This document shows positions 10,764-22,947 of a DNA stretch of 64,000 nucleotides, one piece after another. Source of the DNA: Megaleporinus macrocephalus (Eukaryota; Chordata; Actinopteri; Characiformes; Anostomidae); contig CM038710.1 in assembly GCA_021613375.1 (NCBI GenBank), positions 32,187,195-32,251,194 on the forward strand. Reading direction: 5' to 3'. The position numbers were made by a program, and so were the translations under genes. Positions within the stretch are counted from its first letter, which is position 1. The number at the start of each line of letters is the position of its first letter. The notes below the pieces were generated by a model. That model searched no databases. It was not told where the DNA came from and worked only from the letters and a program-made list of their open reading frames with translations.

Positions 10764-12369
10764 TCAAGCATTGCAGACGTGTTGTGGGTTCTTTTGTGAG
10801 AAGGGCCCACGCCCAATAATAAGCTGGCTGTTAGTGTTCCAACCAATGTGTACGGCCCTTAACTTAGACATGGTTGTATTCCTTTCTTCGTAAGTAGCAG
10901 TAAACGCTTCAAAGTTTTGGTCTTCACAAACCAGGAGCCTGAGGGCCGGACTGTTAAAAACGAACGTTAACATGAAAGCATAAGAAATCCCAGACATGTT
11001 GAACAATTTAGAAATCCCTTTAATATCTAAAAAATGGGAAAGTACTGAAAAATGAGGGCGTATGGTAACCCTTCATTAGCTCTTACGCTGCTCAGCTAGT
11101 GAAAACTGCATTCACTGTATTTAATCTAACATCTGATTTCCTTCAGTTCTGTCCTTTGAACTGAAAGTTTTTCCATAATAAAAGTCTTGCTATTTGGAGC
11201 TCTGTACATCTGACTTGGCAGGTTTGTCTTCCTACAGTGCATGTCTGTAGTTAATAGTGAGATTAACCTACTTTTTGTCAATAAAAACTCAAGACTCAAC
11301 TTGCGCTACACTCAGACCTGCACCCCAGAGACTCCAGACTACGTTTGCACTTGAGACGGTGACTTCGCCATTTTCTTTCGATCCATTCCTTATAAAATGT
11401 CCAGTGCAGCTGGTACGTAAAAGAAGAAACCTGAAAAAAAGTGTCCTACGTTTACAAGTCACGAGACAATATGATATTTGTAATTTAAGCATTGTGTTTT
11501 GAAACTTCCCCCAAACCTCCCCTCCCTCCCTCCTTCTTCGGCAAGTCAATGAGTGTGGCCCTAATATAAGACACCCCATTAACATGTAATCGCATGACTA
11601 ATTTATAAAGCCTTTTAATTGGTGGGCCGGCCTGGGCGCTCACTAAAGTCCATTCAGGCGGGGCTGTCAGCACTTTGGCTGTAATTGTATTCATCAGCGC
11701 AGATCATTATAAGAGTCTCCGGTCTTAAGAGCTAATGAGGGAGCAGAGAGCTCCATGCTGTTTCTCGGGGAAGTTAAGTGGACCTGCACCACTTCCTTCC
11801 TCCACAGAGAGAGAACTATACCTCCTGTCCAATTATTCTCTCTCTCGCCTTCCTCTTGCATGACTCACTCACTTTTTTTTTTTAAACAGGCAAGTGCTCT
11901 CTGTCACTCTCGTTCTCTCACTCTCTCTCTCTCTCTCTCTCTCTCCTCTCTCTTATGTGTTTCTTTGATCTTGATTTTACTCTTTAGAACCTGCATGATG
12001 TCCATTTAGTGGCTGTAACTTCTTTCCACAGGCCCCCTAGTGGTGGAAACTAGTGTCCTTGCTCCGTCACTTTGGAACGCAACTGCATTAATATTATCCA
12101 GAGTAAAGCGTGCCTGTGCGCTAAAGTGTTCAGCGTGTGATCACACTGCCTCGCGCTATGCTAAGCAGAGCAGATGATGCCACAACCTGCTGCCACTGCT
12201 GCCGTCTGTTCAGCGTTTTTGGAGTGTGTAAAAGGCGAATGAAATTAGGACTGAAGTGCTAGGACGTTTTTTTTATAGGCTTAGCTTAAAAATCCATCCA
12301 TAGATTTTCATTTTTAGTGGCGCTTTGTTATTTTATTACATTAAAATAATTGCATGTGGACATACTGTA
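10764..12369. other. Largely unique sequence, possible conserved non-coding stretch
   Basis: No gene recognised. Positions 11,590-11,740 are low in repeats and read like vertebrate conserved non-coding DNA (TTTATAAAG, CTTTTAATTGG and CTGTAATTGTATTCAT motifs), but conservation cannot be judged here. A (CT)n run lies at 11,918-11,950 and poly-T at 11,873-11,883. Confidence 0.4.
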
Positions 12370-12806
12370 ACACTAAAGGGCAGCTTCAAGTACAGCCTGG
12401 CTTGAGCCACCATCCCTAAAGGTGCATGGAAGATGAGCAACAAGACTCTTCTCTGTCCTGGCATGCAGATGGTGGAATGAACTTCCAATGGCTGTCCGAA
12501 CATCAGACTCTCTTACGGTCTTCAACAGACAGACAGAACACTACTGTCTCTTTGTGAAGCACTTATAAGCACGAATCTACTGTATCAATGAAATTAATCA
12601 CATTGCACTTATGCAGCTGCGCATGACTCTTCTATCTTCCAGGTATGAACACTGGCTGGGTATTCTTAGGTATTGTACTTATAAGGTATGTAACTCTATT
12701 TTATTCTCTTCTTTTTGTCTTACTAGGTAGGTATAGCACATGTAACTTTTATTAGTTATTTTTTATTATAAAAAAAACCTTAAATGAACTTATATATATA
12801 TATATA

Positions 12807-13323
12807 TACACTACCGCTCAAAAGTTTAGGATCACTTTAGAATTTCATTTCATGCAATTTTCATGCAATTCACAAACAATATTGTTCATTTCACAATTAA
12901 TGTAAGTGTATCAGATGATTTTAAAGAATAAAAATGTTTGTATTAAAGCCTATTTTTGTATAGAGGCTTATTTTGCATATAGTCCTATTATCAGCAATTC
13001 TCAGTCCTCTGCCTGAGAACGGCCGGCCGCCAATCCAAGTTAAGGATGTTATTGGGCTAATTGGTTGTTAGGACACTCTTGCTCAATTGTGATGCACAGC
13101 TGAAAACCATTCTACTAATAAGTGAGTATAAAAGGGAGAACAACATTCTAGGTTAGTTCAGTATCTGTAGCATCAGCAGTTGATGGCTTGCTGACTCAAA
13201 ATGGCCAGAAAGAAACAACTTTCTTTAGAGACCCGTCAGTCCATTGTTGTGTTAAGGAAGGAAGATACTCCATTGAAAACAAGAACATTTCACTGTGATT
13301 CCAAACTTTTAAGCGGTAGTGTA
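12807..13323 (+). mobile_element. Tc1/mariner deletion derivative (MITE), longer copy
   Basis: The inverted termini are CACTACCGCTCAAAAGTTTA at the left and its near-perfect complement ending AAGCGGTAGTG at the right, flanked by TA on both sides. It keeps the left untranslated region and the first codons of a transposase, then jumps at TACTCCATTGAAAACAAG to the right end. The same junction occurs in the 6844-7189 copy, so both come from one internally deleted ancestor. Confidence 0.9.
13201..13322 (+). pseudogene. Transposase N-terminus remnant of Tc1-like element
   Basis: The frame opens MARKKQLSLETRQSIVVLRK, which fits the start of the helix-turn-helix DNA-binding domain of Tc1-like transposases (basic start, then L-S-x-E-x-R). 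It then runs across the deletion junction into the terminal repeat without any catalytic DDE region. It is a deletion remnant, not a working gene. Confidence 0.7.
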
Positions 13324-13660
13324 TATATTTATTTATTCTTTTAATCTATTTTTTTATCTATTGAACAGCAAAGTAAGAATTTCATTAAATAGTATAACTC
13401 TGTTTCTGCTGTGCATATGACAATAAAACTCTTGAATCTTAAATCTAGGTATTGCACTAGTACAGTATTTAACCTTTGTATTTGTTGTCCTCTTTCTAGG
13501 TATCAGCACTGGCCCTTGTTTCTGGCAGTGTTTGAGCTCAAGGGTAGTTTGGACTTAAACCTGTTTGTACTAGCTAGATATACATAATCAAACACGAAAC
13601 ACTTCTGTAAGTTGCTCTGGATAAGAGCATCTGCTACATGCCATAAATGGAATTGGAAAT

Positions 13661-14803
13661 GCTTGTGTACATGCATTGGGATGCAAGGAGTCACTACCAG
13701 TCTGGTTTTTGTGAGTTGCCTAAACCAGAAAAATTGGGATTTAATAAGCTGAGCATTTTTGGCTTACCTTCCGGCATTAGTAATTATACTGCACCAGCTC
13801 TGCACGCAGCTACCATCACAAAGTCTAAGCCACTAGCATTATGTGAAAGCTAAGAGCTAATCTGATCTGCTGCAGCTGCTCCAGAGTGGATAAAGGTTAT
13901 TTGTACAGGTAATGTCCAGCTGCAGTTTGCAAACAGCTACAAACATATAAGAATAGTCTTAATACCTAAACCAACACTAAATCATGTCTGGAATAAAAAA
14001 AGCCTATGTAAATCTGTTTTTGATTATCAAGACTTTTTATCTGCAAACATCCAGAATGAGGAGCTCTCACTAGATTCCTTCTGAAAAAAAAGCTTCATGT
14101 CTTTTATTATTCCCTGTTCATTGGTAAAGTATCGTATTTCAATAAAGCCCAGCCTAGTATGTTAGAATTATTCTGTAAATTGTTACATTAATTAACATCA
14201 TAACATGTTTTACTGCTATGTAACTTTAGAGACACGGGCATGAGACCTCTCGTGAGAACCCCATCAGGCACCACGTCACACACTGACTGCTATGTGTCTT
14301 CAGCCAGCTATGAGAATAAGCTAACCCTGTATTCCCAGTATGGACATCATAGCAGAGACTGAGAAGAGACATTGTGGGAGGAAGCTAGGAAGATAAAAAG
14401 AGAGAGTGATTGAGCAAAGGACCGGACGAGAGTGAATCTCCGTTATTATTTGTTGGAGAGCTAAAAGAGATAAAAGATGCAGGACAGTCTCATGGCAAAT
14501 GGGAAAACAATGAGAATCTGATAGCAGAGTATACAGCCAGTGTTATTTATGAAAGACTGAGATGTAGGCTGCAAAATGTGTGTCATCCTTGTGTCGTGGT
14601 GTTTTGTAGTTTTAGACCTTTGACAAATGTCATTTTAAACTCAGTTCCGTGTCAGGCAGACGTGGTCAGACTAGACTTTGTCTAACTCACAACAAATACG
14701 GCTTGAAAGTTTGAAATCTCTTGGACAAGATAGTTCGGTCTTATCTGATGTTGTTTTTGCTGGCATTATGTCCAATACCAACTCCCTTTAGTGTGCATGT
14801 TAT
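13661..14803. other. Unique sequence, no gene recognised
   Basis: The 91-codon frame at 14410-14685 has no recognisable domain. The stretch ends as the 11-bp array begins. Confidence 0.45.
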
Positions 14804-16196
14804 ATTAAAGTTATATTGATGTTATGTTATATTGATGTTATATTGATGTTATATTGATGTTATACTGATGTTAAACTGATGTTATATTGATGTTATATGG
14901 ATGTTATATTGGTGTTATATTGAAGTTATATGGATGTTATATGGATGTTATATAGATGTTGTACGGGTATTATATTGATGTTAAATTGATGTTATATTGA
15001 TGTTATATTGATGTTATGTTATATTGGTGTTATATTGAAGTTATATGGATGTTATATAGATGTTGTACGGATATTATATTGATGTTATATTGGTGTTATA
15101 TTGATGTTATATGGATGTTATACGGATATTATATTGAAGTTATATGAATGTTATATGGCTGTTATATTGATGTTACATGGCTGTTATATGGATGTTATAT
15201 GAATGTTATATATTGATGTTATACGGATGTTATACAGATGTTATATTGATGTTATAAGGATGTTATATCGATGTTATATTGATGTTATATTGATGTTATA
15301 TGGCTGTGATATGTATGTTATACGGATGTTATATTGATGTTATATGGCTGTTATATGGATGTTATACGGATGTTATATTGATGCTATATGGATGTTATAT
15401 TGATGTTATGTGGCTGTGGTATGGATGTTATATGGATGTTCTATTGATGTTATAAGGATGTTATACGGGTGTTATACGGATGTTACATTGATGTTATACG
15501 GATGTTATATGGATGTTATACGGATGTTATACGGCTGTTATATTGATGTTATATGGATGTTATGTGGGTGTAATACGGATGTTTTATTGATGTTACATTG
15601 ATATTATATGGATGTTAAATCAATGTTATATGGCTGTTATATGGATATTATGTGGATGTTATACAGATGTTATATTGATGTTATAGGGATGGTATATGGA
15701 TGTTATATTGATTTTACATTGATGGTATATGGATGTTATATTGATGTTATATGGATGGTATATGGATGTTATACGGATGTTATATGGCTGTCATATCTAT
15801 GTTATATGGATGTTATACGGATGTTAAACAGATGTTATATTGATATTATATGGATGTTATATGGATGTTATATGGATGTTATATGGATGTCATACTGATG
15901 TTATATGTATGCTATATGGATGTTATACGGATGTTATATGGCTGTCATATCTATGTTATATGGATGTTATACGGATGTTAAACAGATGTTATATTGATAT
16001 TATATGGATGTTATATGGCTGTCATATCTATGTTATATGGATCTTAAACAGATGTTAAACAGATGTTATATTGATATTATATGGATGTCATATTGATGTT
16101 ATATGGATGTTATACGCATGTTATATTGATATTATATGAATGTTATATGGATGTCATATTGATGTTATATGGATGTTATATGGATGTTATATGGAT
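14804..16196 (+). repeat. 11-bp minisatellite, about 1.4 kb
   Basis: Tandem units of about 11 bp, mostly ATGTTATATTG and ATGTTATATGG, with variants ATGTTATACGG, ATGTTAAACAG and CTGTCATATCT. Three units make 33 bp, so frames repeat every 11 codons and give spurious open frames of 63-96 codons. Longer blocks such as the one around 15,775-15,850 recur near 15,925-16,000, so there is some higher-order duplication. Confidence 0.97.
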
Positions 16197-17011
16197 TAAG
16201 GCCAGCGGTGTCTAGACATTAGAAGACCAGGGCGAGTCAGTTTACCAGGACTTGAAAGTGAATTTAATGCCATAAAGGTAAACTGAGACAATCATTCAGG
16301 GCCAAAAATGTGAAGATACTACATAAACAACAGGAAGCGGACATTAGCCTAAAGAAGCAAACCCTTCTTAGATTTTAAGGTAAGGGGAAATCTAGTAAAT
16401 TAAATTTTTTTGCCACATTGTCACTTTAACAAGTCATTAAATAAAAAAGACTTTGATCATTTAGCTAAGGGCTACAGAAAAAGCATGATGGAACCATGGT
16501 TACAATCATTTTTACCACCAGAAGCCATGTGGATGTTTAGATTTAGCTGTGTTTACTGGCGTCGTACTGTGATTTTAAAGCCATAGACATCAGCGGATCT
16601 GGCAGTGCTCCTGTACCTGAGTGTCAGATGCTTTTAGAAACTGCAGAGCAAGTGAGGAAAGGATACAAATCTGAAGGAGATGTGAGCATCGCATTATCCT
16701 GTGTGTGTGTATGTGTGTGTGTGTGTGTGTGATTTTGCTGAGATTTCAGTGCTGCACAGTCAGACAGGCTGTGCGTGCTGCTGTCTGTGCTATAGCCGGC
16801 AGAAAGCAGTTGTTGTTTTTGTTTACTCCCATTTTCAATAAGCAGATTTCTCTCCTCACATGACGCAGCGTCAGCTTGCACGATCCGTCAGAGAGCAATA
16901 GTGGACTGTTTCTGACCAAGTCCAGACAGCCTGCAGCCAGAACACGTCATAACAACAAGTCCACACACAAACGCTCCTACTGGCATCACAGGTATTAAAC
17001 ACATAAAGAAC
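16197..17011. other. Unique sequence with a (TG)n tract
   Basis: (TG)n at 16,700-16,731 with one A interruption. The overlapping 85-codon minus frame includes the repeat and is not supported. No gene seen. Confidence 0.45.
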
Positions 17012-18136
17012 GAATAGCACTGTATTCTTCTCTCCATCTCTTATTCTCACTATCTATCTCTTCTCTCCCTGTCTCTTACTTATTCTCTCTCAAACTTCAT
17101 TTACTTCTAATTTGACTGCATTGCTCCCCTCTCTCCTTCTCTCTCTCTCTTTGTCTCTCTCTTTAACTTTATTTGTCTCTCTACTCTTCCTCTCTATCTC
17201 TTGTCTTTCTCTCACCACCTCTTGACTCTCTTTCCACCTCTCCATCCCTTTCTGCCTGTCTCTATATCTTTAATTTTATTTCTCTCTCTCTCTCTATCTC
17301 TGTCTTTCTCTCTCCACCTCTTGCCTCTCTCTCATTCTACTTCTCCAGTTGTCTCTCCATATTTCTACATTTCCTTCTTTTCTTTGTCCCCTTTCATTTG
17401 TTTCATTTGACTCTTTTTGCACCTCTCTCTCTCTGTCATTCTGTCTCTGTCTCTCTCTCACTGTCCCTCTCTCTGTCCAACTTTATTTGTCTCTCTACTC
17501 TCTCTCTCCATCTCTTTCCACATCTTGCCTCTCTCTCTTTCTACCTCTCTAGCTCTCTTTGCCTGTCTCTCCATCTTTCTGCATTTCTCCCCTCTCTCCT
17601 TCTGTCTCTCTGCTCTCTCTCTCTCTATCTCTGTCTATGTCTTTCCGCATCTTGCCTCTCTCTCTTTCTACCTCTCTAGCTCTCTCTGCCTGTCTCTTCA
17701 TCTTTCTGCATTTCTCCCCTGTCTCCTTCTGTCTCTCTGCTCTCTCTCTCTCTATCTCTGTCTATGTCTTTCCACATCTTGCCTCTCTCTCTTTCTACCT
17801 CTCTAGCTCTCTCTGCCTGTCTCTCCATCTTTCTGCATTTCTCACCTTTCTCCTTCTGTCTTTCTGCTCTCTTTCTCTATCTCTGTCTGTCTTTCCACAT
17901 CTTGCCTCTCTCTTTTTATCTCTCCAGCCCTCTCTGCCTGTCTCTCCATCTTTCTGCATTTCTCCCCTCTCTCCTTCAGTCTCTCTCTCTCAACTTTATG
18001 TCTCTCTACTCTCTCTCTCCATCTCTGTCTAGCCTCTCTCTCTTTCTCTCTCTGCAGCCCTCGCTGCCTGTCTCTCCATCTTTCTCTTCTCTCTGTTCCA
18101 TTTCATTTGTCTCTGCCTATTTTGCTGCTCTCTCTC

Positions 18137-18187
<51 letters not shown>
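17012..18187 (+). repeat. Pyrimidine (TC-rich) array with ~127-bp higher-order units
   Basis: Almost pure C/T on the plus strand for about 1.2 kb. Beneath the CTCT background a longer unit repeats: the phrase CTTGCCTCTCTCTCTTTCTA starts at 17524, 17651 and 17778 (spacing 127 and 127), with a variant at 17901. Looser copies occur before and after. The array ends in pure (CT)n at 18,128-18,187. The 'Ser-Leu' frames of up to 168 codons are repeat read-through. Confidence 0.95.
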
Positions 18188-18189
<2 letters not shown>

Positions 18190-19776
18190 GCCCAGTGTGA
18201 GTATTTAATGTTAAAGGCGGATTAGGCAGAGGGAAAGAGGATTAGTATTTTTGTGGCATTAGTGTTTTATTTAAACTTATAATGTGAAAGGACTAGTAAA
18301 AATAAACCTGGCTTAAGCATATTTATGTCACACATTTCATGCCACTGAGACATATTTAGTTTCACTTTATTCCCCGGATATTATCCCTGCTTCTTTCCGC
18401 CTCTCATTTCCATCACTCGTAGTTTACCTGCCAACAGTAGATCAACACACGGCGCTGAGAAGGGCTCCAGCTGGAGGTGTGCGGAGCTGCGTAATCTGGT
18501 AATCTGATAAAACGGGCCGGCCCGGAGCATATGCTGAGATTATTGAAGTCTTTTAGTGGAGAAAGAGAGAGGCATCTGCGGATCTGCCCACCGACGGGGC
18601 AGAAAAAACACTGAAGAGATTAATGCAGAACGAGTGCAAAAAAAAGAAGATCTGCCAGACCAGCACTTTGCCTCATCTTTTTGCCCCACCCGGCCCGGAC
18701 CATCCCCAGCATTAATTACAGGATATCAGGCCAGCGAAGAGCAGATCATCCATCAATGAGAGACACGCACAGGATCTGGAATATTAAACATGTGCTATCT
18801 CTTCAAAACTCCCTCCATATTAAATATTCGCTATCTCTGTAAAAAAAGAGAGAGAGAGAGAAAAAGTCCCCCCTATTAAACATGCTCTAAAAAAACACCC
18901 CCCCTGCTGAGCTTAGTTCTCTGGCACGTTCCAAACTACAAAGATGCACAAAGGCATCACCGGCCCTGGCTCTTAGAGAAAAGAGAAAGATTGGACGGGA
19001 AGTCGTTCCGCGCATTAGCCGCGCATGCGGACGGAAAGGAGGTTATCTCATATGTTTTTAAATGTCAGGTTGTGTCCGGCTGGGGACCAGACCAAAGATG
19101 AGAACATATGAAAGTGGGTCTCTGAAGGTCCAGCAGGTGATTTCAGCCTCTTTTTCCAATAATGCAGAGGTCAGGATTGCGGCTCTCTTCCTCTCCATCC
19201 CTACATCTCTCCAGCTGGCTTCTGGTGCAGATGGCAAACACTGAACTCCTGAACAAATATCCCAAAGCTTCCAGAGGACACGCTTTTCCGACCCAAATCC
19301 AGAGCACGAGTTAGCAGCAAAGACAACAAGCATAAATAACTCTGGGAAAAGAGGAATGTTTTGATGGCTGTCTAGTCCAGTCAGGAAGAGGCACCCAAAC
19401 TATACACACTGAAGTCCATTATGCGCTAAACGTGATAGATTCATTTGCATCTTTGTTTATTGCAGCTGGCTAAACGTTTGATAATGAAATTATACTTTAT
19501 TAAGGATGCAAGAATTGTTTTCACACTTAACTTTAATTACGTGACCAATTAATCAACATAATTTATTAGACATTCTGAAGAGGAAATTAAAACTCACTTT
19601 AAATGAAGATTCTTATATTCATGTTATTTCTTAGGTGAAAACAGAATCTACGCACACTCAAGAACACAAAGTAGCAAACAATCCTGTGGTTTAAAAACAC
19701 TACATGAATCTTACACCTTTCACCTTTCTTAATAACACATTTGAGAAGAAACTTAGAAGATACCAGTGAGTTAGGT
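18188..19776. other. Unique sequence, some CpG, no gene recognised
   Basis: Moderately GC-rich patches with CpGs occur at 18,420-18,600 and 18,955-19,040 (for example TTCCGCGCATTAGCCGCGCA). They could be regulatory DNA, but no promoter or exon boundary is convincing. The 91-codon minus frame at 19058-19333 has no domain. Confidence 0.4.
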
Positions 19777-21432
19777 CCATTATTGTTTTCTCACTCAACC
19801 TCAACCAATCATTGTTTTCCAACTTACCCTTAACCACTCAACCAATCATTGTTTTCCAACTTACCCTTAACCACTCAACCAATCATTGTTTTCCAACTTA
19901 ACCTTAACCACTCAACCAGCCATTGATTTCCAACTTAACCTAAACCACTCAACCAGTCATTGTTTTCCAAACTAACCTAAACCACTCAACCAGTCATAAT
20001 TTTCCAACTTAACCTTAACCACTCAACCAGTCATTGTTTTCCAACTTAACATTAACCACTCAACCAGTCAGTTTTCCAACTTAACCTTAACCATTTAACC
20101 AGTCAGTTTTCCAACTTAACCATAACCACTCAACCAGTCAGTTTTCCAACTTAACCTTAACAACTCAACCAGTCACTGTTTTCCAACTTAACCTTAACCA
20201 CTCAAACCAGTCAGTTTTCCTACGTAACCTTAACCACTCAACAAGTGATTGTTTTCCCACTTAACCTTAACCACTCAACCATTCAGTTTTCCAACTTAAC
20301 CTTAACCACTCAACCAGTCATTGTTTTCCAACTTAACCTAAACCACTCAACCAGTCATTATTTTCCAACTTAACCTTAACCACTCAAGCAGTCATTGTTT
20401 TCCAACTTAACATTAACCACGCAACCAGTCAGTTTTCCAACTTAACCTTAACCATTTTACCAGTCAGTTTTCCAACTTAACCTTAACCACTCAACCAGTC
20501 AGTTTTCCAACTTAACCTTAACAACTCAACCAGTCACTGTTTTCCAACTTAACCTTAACCACTCAACCAGTCAGTTTTCCAACGTAACCTTAACCACTCA
20601 ACCAGTCACTGTTTTCCAACTTAACCTTAACAACTCAACCAGTCACTGTTTTCCAACTTAACCTTAACCACTTAACCAGTCAGTTTTCCAACGTAACCTT
20701 AACCACTCAACCAGTCACTGTTTTCCAACTTAACCTTAACCACTCAACCAGTCACTGTTTTCCAACTTAACCACTTAACTAATCATTGTTTTCTCACTCA
20801 ACCTTAACCACTTCACTAATCATTGTTTTCTCACTCAATCTTAACCAATCATTGTTTTCCAACTTAACCTTAACCAGTCAACGCATCATTGCTTTCTCAC
20901 TCAACCTCAAACACTCAATCAATCTTTTTTTTTCTTGGCCAACGCCAACCACTTGAACAATCATTGTTTTTTCATTCAACCGCAACCACTCAACTAATAA
21001 TTTTTTTCTTGTTCAACCACTAGATCAGTCATTTGTTTTTTTTCTTTCTTAACCTCAACCACTTGACCTATCATCATTTTCTTACTAAACCTCAACCACT
21101 CAGCCAATCATTGTTTTCTTACATAGCTTCAAGCAATCTTTGTTTTTCTCACTCAACCTTAACCACCCAACCAATCATTTGTTTCTCACTAAACCTTAAC
21201 CACTTGACCCACCATCGTTTTCTTACTTAACCTCAACCACTCAACCAATCATTGTTTTCTCTCTTGACCTCAACCACTTGACCAATCATTATTTCTTCCA
21301 CTCAACCACTTGACCAACCATTCTTATTTTTTCACACATCCTCAACCAAGCATTGTCATTTTCTCTCTCAACCTCAACCACTCGAGCAATTACTGTTTTC
21401 TCACTCAACCTTAACCACTTGACCAGTTACTG
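19777..21432 (+). repeat. ~37-bp minisatellite, about 1.65 kb
   Basis: Tandem units with the consensus core CACTCAACCAGTCATTG, then TTTTCCAACTTAACCTTAAC. Units in the centre (19,900-20,780) are well conserved and many lack 'ttg' after CAGTCA. Those at the right (20,780-21,430) are diverged, with TTGACC and TTTCTCACT variants. The gradient suggests recent turnover in the middle and decay at the edges. Confidence 0.96.
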
Positions 21433-22939
21433 TATCTGCTGACATACAGCTAATCATTTCTTTTGGTCTCCTGGCTGCCTGCAGTTGCTGTCTGCTTTAT
21501 CATAAGTGGGGCTAGCACCTCTAAAAGCAGCTCAAACTGGGTTATAAACATCTGAAATTATTTATCTTTGTATCATATATAAACTGACAATGAGTGTAGA
21601 TACAAGGTGGTGTGCGTATGGCTAACTGCAGGGAAAATGTAAAAAAAAAAAATTAGATAAAAAAAAATTGGTAGGTTTTTGCGTTGGATGAGTAATAAAG
21701 GCTGCCTCTTCAGATGAGCCAAAGAGCTAACAGAGTGGTGGTGACTTGTTAGATGCTATATAATAAGGACTCGTTGTCTCTTTATATTTATATATAGTTG
21801 CTGGACCTACCTAGCACCAGCTAGAACAGTTTGCCTAATCAGTTGATACAGCTGTGATATGGCTGCTTTCTTAACCACATCTTTAACATGTTTTTGGCAA
21901 TTTGTTTACATTCAGATAGTCTTGTTTCAGAGTATAACATAAGCAAAATCATCACCGAATGTATCTGTTCCCGGTGTTCCTATAAAGAATTATAATAAAA
22001 ACCTAATTAGTGATCTTGGTACTGAAATATTGGGACCTTGATTGGTTAACCAAGTACTCAAGTACTCATAAACATCCCTAGTATACACATCAATGTGCAG
22101 ATGACCAACGGATCAAATACTGCCTGTTGTAGTCGATGAAGCAGCTGAGACTTCCTGATTTAAGCGTGATTCTGACTCCAAAGACACTGTTCTTCAGTTC
22201 CAGCCAGAGATGACAATTTTTCCTCCTTGCCTTGTCTTTGTGCCCTTTTTCTCTCTTTCTGTCTTGTGCTTCTCTCTCTTCATCTGTTCTTAATTTCCCT
22301 GTTGTCATCCAGCGTCTCATCAAATGTCAGCATCTCACAGTCCTCTCCTTCGTCCTCGCTCTCGCTACATTTCTGAATATCTGCTGTCTTGCTGGTTTCT
22401 CCCAGGTCCTGTGATGTGGGTCTCGCACTCTGAAGGAAGGCTTGATGAGATCAGTGTGTCTACGTGTCTGTGTTTGCATGAGTGGTTGCTGGGTGTTGGT
22501 GGTGGTGGTGGTGGAGGTGAGAGGAAGGCATTGTTTGTGTCCAGCCCTGAAAAGCTAGAACACTCTAGGCTACAGATTTCAGGTGTTTGAATATGGTCAG
22601 TCTTACCCTGTTAAAATAAGAACTATGGACATTTAGTCTGGCACTACTGCAGACATTGTCACAGACATTCATGTGATCAAGTATTTTTATTTATTTGAAA
22701 GGAGGATTGTTAATCAGGACAACATACATACATTCTCCAAATTGACATACCTACATAAACTTACCCTCCCACATATCTCCCACCCTCCCACATGCCACCC
22801 GGAACAGAGGAAAAAGAATATATATGTAATAATAAATTGAATAAAATGAAAATAATAAAAAGAAAACAGATAAAAACAAGAGTAATAATAATAGGGTAAC
22901 CATTTAGGTAACAATAGTTCTGTTAATGGTAATGCATCT
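21433..22939. other. Unique sequence, no gene recognised
   Basis: It contains a (GGT)n run at 22,494-22,522. A phrase at 22,040-22,080 (AAGTACTCAAGTACTC to ACATCCCTAGT) resembles a worn hAT-type end without a partner. Frames of 60-97 codons overlap on both strands and have no domains. Confidence 0.4.
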
Positions 22940-22947
22940 ACCATGGA

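Larger units (their letters stand above)
12370..13660 (+). mobile_element. 5'-truncated L2-like LINE tail, split by a Tc1 MITE
   Basis: A frame near 12449-12565 reads WWNELPMAVRTSDSLTVFNR, matching the conserved WNELP...VR...S...F end of L2-type LINE proteins, then a stop. The block ends at 13,605-13,650 with AAGTTGCTCTGGATAAGAGC followed by ATCTGCTACATGCCATAAAT, a LINE/SINE tail seen throughout fish genomes. The intervening 12807-13323 is a later Tc1-type insertion. Positions 13,363-13,446 carry a second tail-like phrase (GACAATAAAACTCTTGAATC), which may be another nested LINE end. Confidence 0.65.

Noticed and set aside
15410..16058. Repeated CYMDVIWMLYG protein-like frames
   Set aside because: Produced by three 11-bp units making 11 codons; no start context or conservation signal.
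17173..18225. Ser/Leu-rich frames up to 168 codons
   Set aside because: Read-through of the TC array in all three frames.
19777..21432. CRISPR-like array (regular short repeats)
   Set aside because: Units are contiguous tandem repeats without unique spacers, in a vertebrate-type genome.
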